A stretch of 51,190 nt of DNA from DAOPYE01 sp035352715 (GTDB taxonomy: Bacteria > Acidobacteriota > Holophagae > Holophagales > Holophagaceae): positions 1-51,190 of the forward strand of contig DAOPYE010000007.1 in the NCBI GenBank assembly GCA_035352715.1, read 5' to 3'. The position numbers and the translations under genes are program-made. Of the stretch, positions 1 through 6,976 are shown piece after piece (the first letter of the stretch is position 1; each line of letters opens with the position of its first letter). Under the pieces are notes generated by a model, which saw only the letters and a list, made by a program, of their open reading frames with translations, made no database searches and was not told the origin of the DNA.

Positions 1-854
1 TCGGCGATCTTTTCGGTGAGGGTGGCCTTGTTCACCTGGTAGGGCAGCTCCGTGAAGACCAGCTGCTCCACCTCGCCCTTGTTCTTCACGCGCACATGCT
101 CCACGTGGGACTTGGCGCGCACGACACAGCGCCCGCGTCCGGTGCGGTAGGCATCCACCACGCCTTCCGTGCCCAGCATCAGGCCACCCAGGGGGAAATC
201 AGGCCCCTTGATGTGTTCCATGAGGCCCTCGAGGCCCAGGGATGGATCATCGATGAGAGCGATCAGCGCGTCACAGCATTCCTTTAGGTTGTGGGGCGGG
301 ATGCTGGTAGCCATGCCCACGGCGATGCCCTGGGAGCCGTTCACCAGTAGATTCGGGAAGCGGGTGGGAAGCACCAGGGGTTCTTCCAGGCTGTCGTCGT
401 AGTTCGGACCGAAGTCGACGGTTTCCTGGTCGATGTCCTCCATCATCTCGGAGGCCAGCTTGGACATGCGGGCTTCCGTGTAACGCATGGCCGCCGCGCT
501 ATCGCCGTCGATGGAACCGAAGTTGCCCTGGCCATCCACCAGCACATGCCGCATGGAGAAGGGCTGGGCCATACGCACCAAGGTGTCGTAGATGGCCGAA
601 TCGCCGTGGGGATGGTACTTACCCATCACATCGCCGACCGTGCGGGCGGACTTGCGATAGGCGCGATTCCATTGATTCCCCGATTCGTTCATCGAGTAGA
701 TGACACGGCGATGCACGGGCTTCAGTCCGTCTCGCACATCCGGCAGGGCGCGACCAACGATCACGCTCATGGAGTAATCGAGATAGGACTTCCGCATCTC
801 CCGTTCAAGCTCGATGGGTTCAATGCGCTGGGGCTTCGGTTGCTGTTGTTCCAC
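1..854 (-). CDS. gyrA: DNA gyrase subunit A, N-terminal part (cut by window edge)
   Basis: GyrA is the DNA-cleaving and rejoining subunit of the A2B2 gyrase that introduces negative supercoils. The visible ~284 residues cover the start of the winged-helix/tower region. They include the quinolone-pocket helix GKYHPHGDSAIYDTLVRMAQ, with the usual Ser and Asp of quinolone-susceptible enzymes, and RYTEARMS, which contains the catalytic Tyr. The C-terminal part lies beyond base 1. I chose the GTG start because it gives the family-typical leader before RKSYLDYSMSVIVGRALPDV and has GAGG about 7 nt upstream; an ATG at 798 would remove that leader. The start codon lies inside a parS-like palindrome. 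It follows gyrB on the same strand with a 94-base spacer. Confidence 0.97.
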   Translation of the reverse strand, partial: MEQQQPKPQRIEPIELEREMRKSYLDYSMSVIVGRALPDVRDGLKPVHRRVIYSMNESGNQWNRAYRKSARTVGDVMGKYHPHGDSAIYDTLVRMAQPFSMRHVLVDGQGNFGSIDGDSAAAMRYTEARMSKLASEMMEDIDQETVDFGPNYDDSLEEPLVLPTRFPNLLVNGSQGIAVGMATSIPPHNLKECCDALIALIDDPSLGLEGLMEHIKGPDFPLGGLMLGTEGVVDAYRTGRGRCVVRAKSHVEHVRVKNKGEVEQLVFTELPYQVNKATLTEKIA

Positions 855-862
855 GTGGAACC
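847..862. other. parS: parS-like ParB-binding site 1 (overlaps gyrA start)
   Basis: The 14-bp perfect palindrome GTTCCACGTGGAAC sits inside TGTTCCACGTGGAACC. It matches the ParB/Spo0J recognition sequence (consensus close to TGTTNCACGTGAAACA) except at the last base. The site includes the GTG start codon of gyrA. It is one of three identical cores in this window near dnaA, where chromosomal parS sites normally cluster. Confidence 0.85.
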
Positions 863-883
863 TCGACTAGAAAAACTCACCAC

Positions 884-938
884 CAAGACACCAAGAGGCC
901 AGGAAATGTATGTCCTGCTTGGTGTTCTTGGTGTCTTG
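884..938. repeat. Intergenic inverted repeat between gyrB and gyrA
   Basis: CAAGACACCAAGA (884-896) is perfectly inverted as TCTTGGTGTCTTG (926-938) around a 29-base spacer. The two arms form an overlapping ACACCAAGA/TTGGTG pattern that continues into TTGGTGTTCTTGGTG. It fills most of the gyrB-gyrA spacer. From memory, similar CACCAAGACACCAAG elements are scattered between genes in many environmental bacteria. Here it could act as an RNA hairpin or be a dispersed repeat. It lacks a T-run, so a simple intrinsic terminator is unlikely. Confidence 0.7.
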
Positions 939-948
939 ATGGTTCAAA

Positions 949-3465
949 TCAAACATCCAGATTTTCGGCCAGAAGCGCGTTGTCTTCGATGAAGCGTCGC
1001 CGGGGTTCCACGGCGTCACCCATGAGGATCGTGAAGATCTCGTCGGCCTCGACCGCGTCATCCACCTGCACCTTCAACAGAGTTCGGCGCTCAGGATCCA
1101 TGGTCGTTTCCCAGAGCTGCTCGGGATTCATCTCACCCAGCCCCTTGTAGCGCTGAATGCTGAGGCCGCGCTTGCCTTCCTCAAGGATCGAAGTCAGCAG
1201 ATCCTCGGCCCGCTCGAAGGTCATTTCCTTGGGCTGCGACTTGGTGGTTGCCGTCTCCTCGAATTCGTCGCCCTCCTCGACGGGTTTGACGATCTGGGAG
1301 GTCCGTCGCAGCTTCAGCTCGCCACCCAGGAAGGCCGCCAGATCCTGTTTGAGTGACATCAAGCGGCGGAACTCACCCCAGTGGGCCACGTGCTGATCGA
1401 TCCAAAGCGTGATGGGACGGGCCATGTGTACGCGCGTGAGCTTGAGGGTGTGGTTGGCCGGAACGATCTGGCCATCCACCTCGACGGCTTCGACGGTCTC
1501 CAGCTCGACCTTCCCCAGGCCCCGGGCAGTGAGACGCTCGCCCAACACCGCAAGGCCCTCGGGGGACTGGAAGCGCTCTTCATCCAGAAGCCCGTCCGCC
1601 AACAACGCGTCCACGAGCGCGGGCACGTAGCCTCGGCGCTCCAGCTTCGCGTAGTTGTGCTTCACCTCGCCCCACTTCTTCATCTCGCGGACAAGCACGG
1701 CGTCCTTGATCTCGGCGCCCGAAGGCATGGTCAGCGTCCAGCCGTCCAGAGCCTTGTGGAACAGGAACTCCTCGAGGCCCCGCTCATCCTTGATGTAGTG
1801 CTCCTGCTTGCCCTTCTTGACCTTGTAGAGGGGGGGCTGGGCGATGTAGATATGCCCGCGGAGCACCAGCTCGGGAAGCTGGCGGTAGAAGAACGTCAAG
1901 AGCAGGGTGCGGATATGGCTGCCATCCACATCGGCGTCCGTCATCAGGACGATCTTGTGGTAGCGCAGGTTCTCGAGCTTGAAGTCCTCCTGGCCAATGC
2001 CCGTGCCGAAAGCCTGGACAAGCAGCCTCAGTTCCTGGTTGCCCACGACCTTGTCGAAGCGGGCCTTCTCGACGTTCAGCACCTTTCCGCGCAGGGGCAG
2101 GATCGCTTGGTTCGTGCGGCTCCGTCCCTGCTTCGCGGAACCACCGGCGGAATCACCCTCCACCAGGAAGATCTCGCAAAGCGTCGGATCCTTCTCCTGG
2201 CAGTCTGCCAGTTTGCCGGGCAGGCCCGCGCTGTCGAGCGAGCCCTTGCGACGCGTCAGTTCGCGGGCCTTGCGGGCGGCCTCCCGGGCGCGAGCGGCTT
2301 CAATGGCTTTTTCCAGGATGGCCTTGGCTTCGCGGGGGTTTTCCTCGAAGAAGGAGGTCAGGCGGTCGTAAACCACCGTCTGGACAATGCCCTTCACCTC
2401 GCTGGAGACCAGCTTGTCCTTGGTCTGGCTGCTGAACTTCGGATCGGGCACCTTGGCCGAGATCACCGCAGTCAGACCCTCTCGAACGTCTTCGCCGGAG
2501 AGGTTCACCTTGTGGGATTTCAGGAGATTGTTCTTTTCCGCGTAGGTGTTGATGACGCGGGTCATGGCCGCGCGGAACCCTTCGAGGTGCGCGCCGCCGT
2601 CGCGGTTGCGGATGTTGTTCGTGAAGCAGTACAGCGTTTCCTGGTAGGTGTCGTTCCACTGAAGCGAGACCTCGACCGTGATATCGCTCTTGGTGTCTTC
2701 GATATGGATCGGGGGACGGTGCAGCGCGGTCTTGTTCCGGTTGAGGTGCTCAACGAAGGCATCGATGCCGCCCGCGTTGAAGAAATCGTGGTGCTCGCCG
2801 CTGCGCTCGTCCGTGATGCGGATGTGCACGCCCTTGTTCAGGTAGCTCAGCTCGCGAAGGCGCTGACTGAGAATCTCGAATGAGAACTCGATCACGTTGT
2901 GGAAGACCTCGGTGTCCGGCTTGAACCGAACCCGGGTGCCCTGGCGCGTGGTGGGCCCAACCATGGCCAGCGGCGCATCCGCCTTGCCCTGACTGAAGGT
3001 CATCGCATGCTCTTTGCCATCACGCCAGATTGTGAGCCAGAGCTTTTCGGAAAGCGCATTCACGCAGGAGACACCCACGCCGTGCAGACCGCCGGAGATT
3101 TTGTAGGAGTTGTCGTCGAACTTCCCGCCGGCGTGCAGGACCGTCATGATCACTTCGGCGGCGGAACGACCCTCCTCCTTGTGGAGATCCGTGGGGATGC
3201 CGCGCCCATTGTCCTCGACAGAGCAACTTCCATCATCGTGAAGGACCACATCCACACGGGTGCAGTAGCCGGCGAGCGCCTCGTCGATGGCGTTGTCCAC
3301 GACCTCGTAGACCATGTGATGGAGCCCGCTGCCGTCATCGGTATCGCCGATGTACATGCCCGGCCTTTTCCGCACGGCTTCCAGATCGCGGAGCACGGTG
3401 ATGTTCTGGGCTGTGTAGGTGTTGGAGGAATCCTGTGATTGCAGTGTTGTCGATTCTTGGGACAT
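949..3465 (-). CDS. gyrB: DNA gyrase subunit B
   Basis: GyrB is the ATPase subunit of gyrase. The N-terminal GHKL ATPase shows EVVDNAIDEA, DNGRGIP and GGLHGVGVSCVNALS. The TOPRIM domain shows EGDSAGGSAKQGR (from about residue 436) and DADVDGSHIRTLLLTFF. The tail ends in the conserved QRYKGLGEMNPEQLWETTM. At 838 residues it is of the long Gram-negative type, with an insert of roughly 150 residues between TOPRIM and the tail. I chose ATG at 3465; a TTG immediately upstream (3468) is in frame but less likely. It is followed by gyrA on the same strand. It lies 56 bases downstream of dnaN with no recF between them. Confidence 0.97.
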   Translation of the reverse strand: MSQESTTLQSQDSSNTYTAQNITVLRDLEAVRKRPGMYIGDTDDGSGLHHMVYEVVDNAIDEALAGYCTRVDVVLHDDGSCSVEDNGRGIPTDLHKEEGRSAAEVIMTVLHAGGKFDDNSYKISGGLHGVGVSCVNALSEKLWLTIWRDGKEHAMTFSQGKADAPLAMVGPTTRQGTRVRFKPDTEVFHNVIEFSFEILSQRLRELSYLNKGVHIRITDERSGEHHDFFNAGGIDAFVEHLNRNKTALHRPPIHIEDTKSDITVEVSLQWNDTYQETLYCFTNNIRNRDGGAHLEGFRAAMTRVINTYAEKNNLLKSHKVNLSGEDVREGLTAVISAKVPDPKFSSQTKDKLVSSEVKGIVQTVVYDRLTSFFEENPREAKAILEKAIEAARAREAARKARELTRRKGSLDSAGLPGKLADCQEKDPTLCEIFLVEGDSAGGSAKQGRSRTNQAILPLRGKVLNVEKARFDKVVGNQELRLLVQAFGTGIGQEDFKLENLRYHKIVLMTDADVDGSHIRTLLLTFFYRQLPELVLRGHIYIAQPPLYKVKKGKQEHYIKDERGLEEFLFHKALDGWTLTMPSGAEIKDAVLVREMKKWGEVKHNYAKLERRGYVPALVDALLADGLLDEERFQSPEGLAVLGERLTARGLGKVELETVEAVEVDGQIVPANHTLKLTRVHMARPITLWIDQHVAHWGEFRRLMSLKQDLAAFLGGELKLRRTSQIVKPVEEGDEFEETATTKSQPKEMTFERAEDLLTSILEEGKRGLSIQRYKGLGEMNPEQLWETTMDPERRTLLKVQVDDAVEADEIFTILMGDAVEPRRRFIEDNALLAENLDV

Positions 3466-3521
3466 CAAGGCTCGCTTTTCTTTTCAATAAAGTGCTGTCG
3501 AGAACCGGTTTGAAGGCGGTC

Positions 3522-4649
3522 TCAAGAGGGATTGGCGAACTTCACGGGCATCAGAATGTACCGGAAGGTCATGTCCTCGATGCTGGGCGACATGAAAATG
3601 CCCTGGCCGACATCGTCCTTGAACTGGTAGACGACTTCCTCTCCAGGAAGGCGTTCCAGCAATTCCGTCAGGTAGTCGATGTTGAAGGCGAGCTCCAACG
3701 TCTGCTCCTCGCCTGAGAAACTCAGCGTGCCTTGGTTCACGCCCTCGTCAGGGTGCTGGAAGTAGACGCGCAGGTTCGGATACTCGAAGAACAGCCTGAC
3801 GTTCTTGTTGTAGTCGTCCTTCTTCAGCCCAACGATCTTGAGGGTCCGAAGGAAATCCTCGCGGTCGATGATTACGCGCTTGGGAAGCTCGGAAGGCAGC
3901 ACCTTTTCGTAGGCGGGATAGTTACCCGTCACCCGGCGCGTCGAGAACTTAAGGCCTGGCTGATCAATGAAGAGCGTGCGGTCATCCCAGGCGAGAACCA
4001 GCTCTCCGTTCTCGTCGATGGAGGTGGGCAGAAGGTCCAGCGCGCGCTTCGGCACGATGAGTCGCGCCTCTCCCTGGAGGCCCGTTTCGCACGGAAGCTC
4101 GACGACCGCCAAGCGGAATCCATCCGTGGATACGACGCGAATGAAGGAAGCTCCCAGGTGCAGCAGGACGCCCGAAAGGGCAGGTTTTGTCGCATCGCGG
4201 CTGACGGAGATGGATCCGAGCTGGATGGCTTTACGGAAGGCCAGTGCGGGAACCTTGATGCGGGGAAGCTCGGCATCCGGCACGGGCAAATCAGGAAAGC
4301 CCTCACCAGGCTGGATGTTGTGTTCGGAATTGAACCCCTTCGTCCTCAGCCAAAGGCGATTGCCGTTCTCGGGCCATTCCAGGGTCAGCAGACCCTCGGG
4401 ATACACCCGCACCGTCTCCACGAACTTCTTTCCGGGGATGGCTGCGATGCGGCTTCCGTTGCCATCGACGGGAATCGTGGCTTCGAAGGCGAGCTCCATA
4501 TCCGTCGCCTTCAGGATCATCTCCTGACCCGAGACTTCCATCAGGACGTGCTGAAGGATGGGAAGGGTCACGCGTCGTTCAAGGGCATGCTTGAGGATTC
4601 CCAAAGTCTTATCAAGACGTTCTTTGGAAACCTGTACTTGGAAGCTCAT
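3522..4649 (-). CDS. dnaN: DNA polymerase III beta sliding clamp
   Basis: This is the ring-shaped processivity clamp that tethers DNA polymerase III and other replication factors to DNA. Its 375 residues match the family length (about 365-380). The three-fold clamp pattern is visible, with the typical start SKERLDKTLGILKHALERR. The C-terminal end GQGIFMSPSIEDMTFRYILMPVKF resembles the family's closing VLMPMR-type strand, which forms part of the partner-binding pocket. It lies between dnaA (214-base spacer) and gyrB, the usual order minus recF. Confidence 0.97.
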   Translation of the reverse strand: MSFQVQVSKERLDKTLGILKHALERRVTLPILQHVLMEVSGQEMILKATDMELAFEATIPVDGNGSRIAAIPGKKFVETVRVYPEGLLTLEWPENGNRLWLRTKGFNSEHNIQPGEGFPDLPVPDAELPRIKVPALAFRKAIQLGSISVSRDATKPALSGVLLHLGASFIRVVSTDGFRLAVVELPCETGLQGEARLIVPKRALDLLPTSIDENGELVLAWDDRTLFIDQPGLKFSTRRVTGNYPAYEKVLPSELPKRVIIDREDFLRTLKIVGLKKDDYNKNVRLFFEYPNLRVYFQHPDEGVNQGTLSFSGEEQTLELAFNIDYLTELLERLPGEEVVYQFKDDVGQGIFMSPSIEDMTFRYILMPVKFANPS

Positions 4650-4863
4650 GAATCACCTTGATCATGATGATGGGAAGAAATTTCTGCGGATTAGGTCTAC
4701 AAAGCCACATTCTATCGGGAAATCGTCCCTCGGGTCATCTGGCTGGAAAACCCCCGAAGCGGCGGATTCCAGATGGAGGAGAGGGGCCCAGGGGGAGGAT
4801 TTCGCCCCCGTGCGGAAAAGTATCCTGCTAGCTGAAGTGGAAAACTTTATAAGTCATAATATT
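4650..4863. other. dnaA-dnaN spacer with AT-rich stretch
   Basis: This 214-base spacer holds a G+C-rich half with two small potential hairpins (CTGGAA/TTCCAG and GGGGG/CCCCC arms). Next to the dnaA stop is an AT-rich stretch (4841-4866, roughly 80% A+T). In some bacteria the origin unwinding element lies between dnaA and dnaN, so this is a possible duplex-unwinding site. One weak DnaA-box-like string, TTTTCCACT on the minus strand, is present. I see no perfect TTATCCACA, so the origin role is only a suggestion. Confidence 0.3.
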
Positions 4864-6246
4864 TCAACTGATGCTATTCAAGAGCGAGTGCACCGTCCTG
4901 TGGAAATCCCCATCCTTCTTCATGCGGGTCTTCACGGATTCAATGGCGTTCATGACGGTGCTGTGATGCATATCATTGAAGGAGCGGCCGATTTCCTTGT
5001 ACGACGCCCCGGTCATTTCCCGGGCAAGGTACATGGCCACTTGGCGCGGCACGAGGATCACCGCTTGCCGGGATTTCTTCTTCATCATATCCGCATAGGA
5101 GACGTTGAAGGTCTCCGCCGTCATGCGATAGATCTTCTCGTGGGAGACCATGGCCGTAGCTTCCTGGCCGCTTTGACCCATGTAGGCCTGGTGTGCGACC
5201 TCCAGGCTGGGAGGCACGCCCAGGAAGCTGCTCTGGAACACCACGCGGGTGAGCAGTCCCTCCAGATCGCGAACACTGGCCTTCGCCTTATGCGCGATGA
5301 AGGTGATCACCTCATCCGGAACCGGAGGTAGATCCCGGAAAGTCTCCTCCTCCAGCTTCTTGTTGAGAATGGCGACCCGCGTTTCGAAATCGGGGGGTTG
5401 GATATCCGCCGTGAGGCCCCATTTGCACCGGGTGACGAGCCGGTCATGCAGCCCTTCGAGCTGCTGTGGAGGCTTATCGGATGTGATCACGATCTGCTTT
5501 CCGTACTGAAGCAGGTATTCCAGGATGTAGAAGATCTCCTCTTGCGTGCGCTCCATCTTTCCCAGGGTTTGGACGTCGTCCAGCAGCAGGACGTCGTTCA
5601 GCTGGTACTTCTTGCGCATAGGCTCCGTGTTCTTGGCCTTGATCGCCGCAGTGAGCTCGTTGAAGAAGTTGTCCACCTTGAGGTAGGCGATCTTGAGATT
5701 TGGGTCCCGAGCCATCAGCCCCTTGCCAATGCCGATCATGAGATGGGTCTTGCCAAGGCCGGATCCACCGTAGATGAACAGCGGATTCATATTGAGGGTC
5801 GAGGTGGGCTTTCCATGACTTTCCACGACCGCGTTGGCGGCAGCGAAGGCCAGCTGGCTGGAGGGACCGACCACGAAGCGGTCCAGCGTGTACCGCTGGA
5901 ATCCATGGGGAAAAGGCGACGGGGAATCGCTGGGCTTGGTTTCTGCAGAGGCCGTCTTGGCCTTCGTCGAGGGCGTTTTTGCGGGTTTTGATTCGCCCGC
6001 CACTGTGAAGGCCAAGCGCAGGTCCGCCAGATCCGATTGCACCAGGACATCGTTGAAGTCTTCGGCAAGCTGCTGTTCGATCCAGACCTTGGCCGAAGCG
6101 GAAGGCGTCTGCACCCAAAGGGTGGTTCCGTCAAACGTCAAGGCGGCGCATGGCTCGATCCAATCCTTGAAGGTCCGCTCGGGGAGATGATTCGAGAGCC
6201 CTCGGCGGAGGGTTTCCCATAGAAGATGAGGATCGGTGGTGGACAT
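4864..6246 (-). CDS. dnaA: Chromosomal replication initiator DnaA
   Basis: DnaA is the AAA+ ATPase that binds DnaA boxes at oriC and opens the duplex. The order is an N-terminal DnaB-contact domain (about residues 1-85) and a Pro/Lys/Ser-rich linker (about 90-120). The AAA+ core follows, with Walker A GGSGLGKTHLMIGIG (about 158-172) and Walker B DVLLLDDVQTL. The C-terminal helix-turn-helix domain carries the DnaA signature FNDMHHSTVMNAIESV. Its 460 residues are normal for the family. It is transcribed divergently from rpmH, the classical arrangement around an origin. Confidence 0.98.
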   Translation of the reverse strand: MSTTDPHLLWETLRRGLSNHLPERTFKDWIEPCAALTFDGTTLWVQTPSASAKVWIEQQLAEDFNDVLVQSDLADLRLAFTVAGESKPAKTPSTKAKTASAETKPSDSPSPFPHGFQRYTLDRFVVGPSSQLAFAAANAVVESHGKPTSTLNMNPLFIYGGSGLGKTHLMIGIGKGLMARDPNLKIAYLKVDNFFNELTAAIKAKNTEPMRKKYQLNDVLLLDDVQTLGKMERTQEEIFYILEYLLQYGKQIVITSDKPPQQLEGLHDRLVTRCKWGLTADIQPPDFETRVAILNKKLEEETFRDLPPVPDEVITFIAHKAKASVRDLEGLLTRVVFQSSFLGVPPSLEVAHQAYMGQSGQEATAMVSHEKIYRMTAETFNVSYADMMKKKSRQAVILVPRQVAMYLAREMTGASYKEIGRSFNDMHHSTVMNAIESVKTRMKKDGDFHRTVHSLLNSIS

Positions 6247-6458
6247 ACTTAACCCAGGCCCTTCCTATAGATGCGCAGCGAACCGCAGAGGCGCGGACCC
6301 AAGCGGGTTTCGTCTCGCAGGCAGTCACGGAACGGGGAGACTCACTTTATCACCGCCCCCTAGGGTTGAAAAACTTCTTCGAGCTTGAGAATCGGTGTAG
6401 TTGCTGGTAGTCTCGAAGGTTCGTCCACCCCCTCTGGGAGGGGCCCAAGAGGTTGACC
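6247..6458. other. dnaA-rpmH divergent spacer, candidate oriC/promoter region
   Basis: This 212-base spacer separates divergent dnaA and rpmH, a position that often holds the replication origin and the promoters for both genes. Gene strand switches here, as expected for an origin with leading-strand genes on both sides. No perfect or near-perfect cluster of TTATCCACA boxes is visible by eye; only loose matches such as TTTATCACC occur. The call therefore rests on position alone. Confidence 0.35.
6385..6413 (+). promoter_or_regulatory. Weak candidate promoter for rpmH-rnpA-yidC
   Basis: TTGAGA (6385-6390) matches the -35 box at 5 of 6 bases. After a 17-base spacer it is followed by TAGTCT (6408-6413), which matches the -10 box at only 3 of 6. 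The spacing is ideal and the distance to the rpmH start is about 45 bases. The poor -10 keeps confidence low. Confidence 0.25.
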
Positions 6459-6593
6459 ATGAAGCGCACGTTCCAGCCCAATAACCGTCGCCGTGCCAAG
6501 ACCCACGGTTTCCTGAGCCGCATGAAGACCAAGAATGGCCGTCTGGTGCTGAAGCGCCGCCGCGCCAAGGGCCGCCACGTCCTGGCCCTGTAG
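6459..6593 (+). CDS. rpmH: 50S ribosomal protein L34
   Basis: This 44-residue, very basic protein begins MKRTFQPNNRRRAKTHGFLS and continues RMKTKNGRLVLKRRRAKGRH, the standard L34 pattern. It is a component of the large ribosomal subunit. It is the first gene of the rightward rpmH-rnpA-yidC-jag-mnmE series and lies 14 bases before rnpA. A purine-rich AAGAGG lies about 5 bases before the ATG. Confidence 0.97.
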   Translation: MKRTFQPNNRRRAKTHGFLSRMKTKNGRLVLKRRRAKGRHVLAL

Positions 6594-6607
6594 TCACGCT
6601 TCTTTAT

Positions 6608-6976
6608 ATGGAAATCGCGGGGCGCTTCCGGGTTGTCCGGCGTGGAGATCACGCTGTTCCTGCTGTGCCGCCGCGTCCGGTTCTGGATCGCGGATCAAAA
6701 CTCGATATCCGGATCTGGCGGCATTCTGGCGAAGCGCAACCGCTTCTGCTGGTGAATGCTTCAAGAAAACAAGGGAAGGCCGTCGAACGCAATCGTTTCA
6801 GGCGACGCGTTCGGATGGCCTTTCTTGATATCCTTCGCCGAACGCCCCGGGTCTGGGACAGCTCGGCGATCGTATGGATCCGACCAGCAAAGGGACAGCC
6901 CAAGGGTTGCCGCATCCCTTATGCTGAGATCGTGGCCCAGCTCCAAGTGGCCTTGAATCGGTGGGAGCCCCGATGA
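6608..6976 (+). CDS. rnpA: Ribonuclease P protein component
   Basis: RnpA is the protein cofactor of RNase P, which trims the 5' leader from pre-tRNAs. The family hallmark KAVERNRFRRRVRMAF (the RNR box) is present near residues 58-73. The 122-residue length is normal. The N-terminal part is more divergent than in model species and contains a Pro-rich insertion (AVPAVPPRPVLD). The stop overlaps the yidC start as ATGA, implying translational coupling. The small yidD gene often found between rnpA and yidC is missing. Confidence 0.9.
   Translation: MEIAGRFRVVRRGDHAVPAVPPRPVLDRGSKLDIRIWRHSGEAQPLLLVNASRKQGKAVERNRFRRRVRMAFLDILRRTPRVWDSSAIVWIRPAKGQPKGCRIPYAEIVAQLQVALNRWEPR

Noticed and set aside
1381..2883. 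500-codon open frame on the plus strand, antisense to gyrB
   Set aside because: It lies wholly opposite gyrB, whose frame shows every gyrase motif. Long antisense frames are common in high-GC DNA, and the translation has no recognisable domain.
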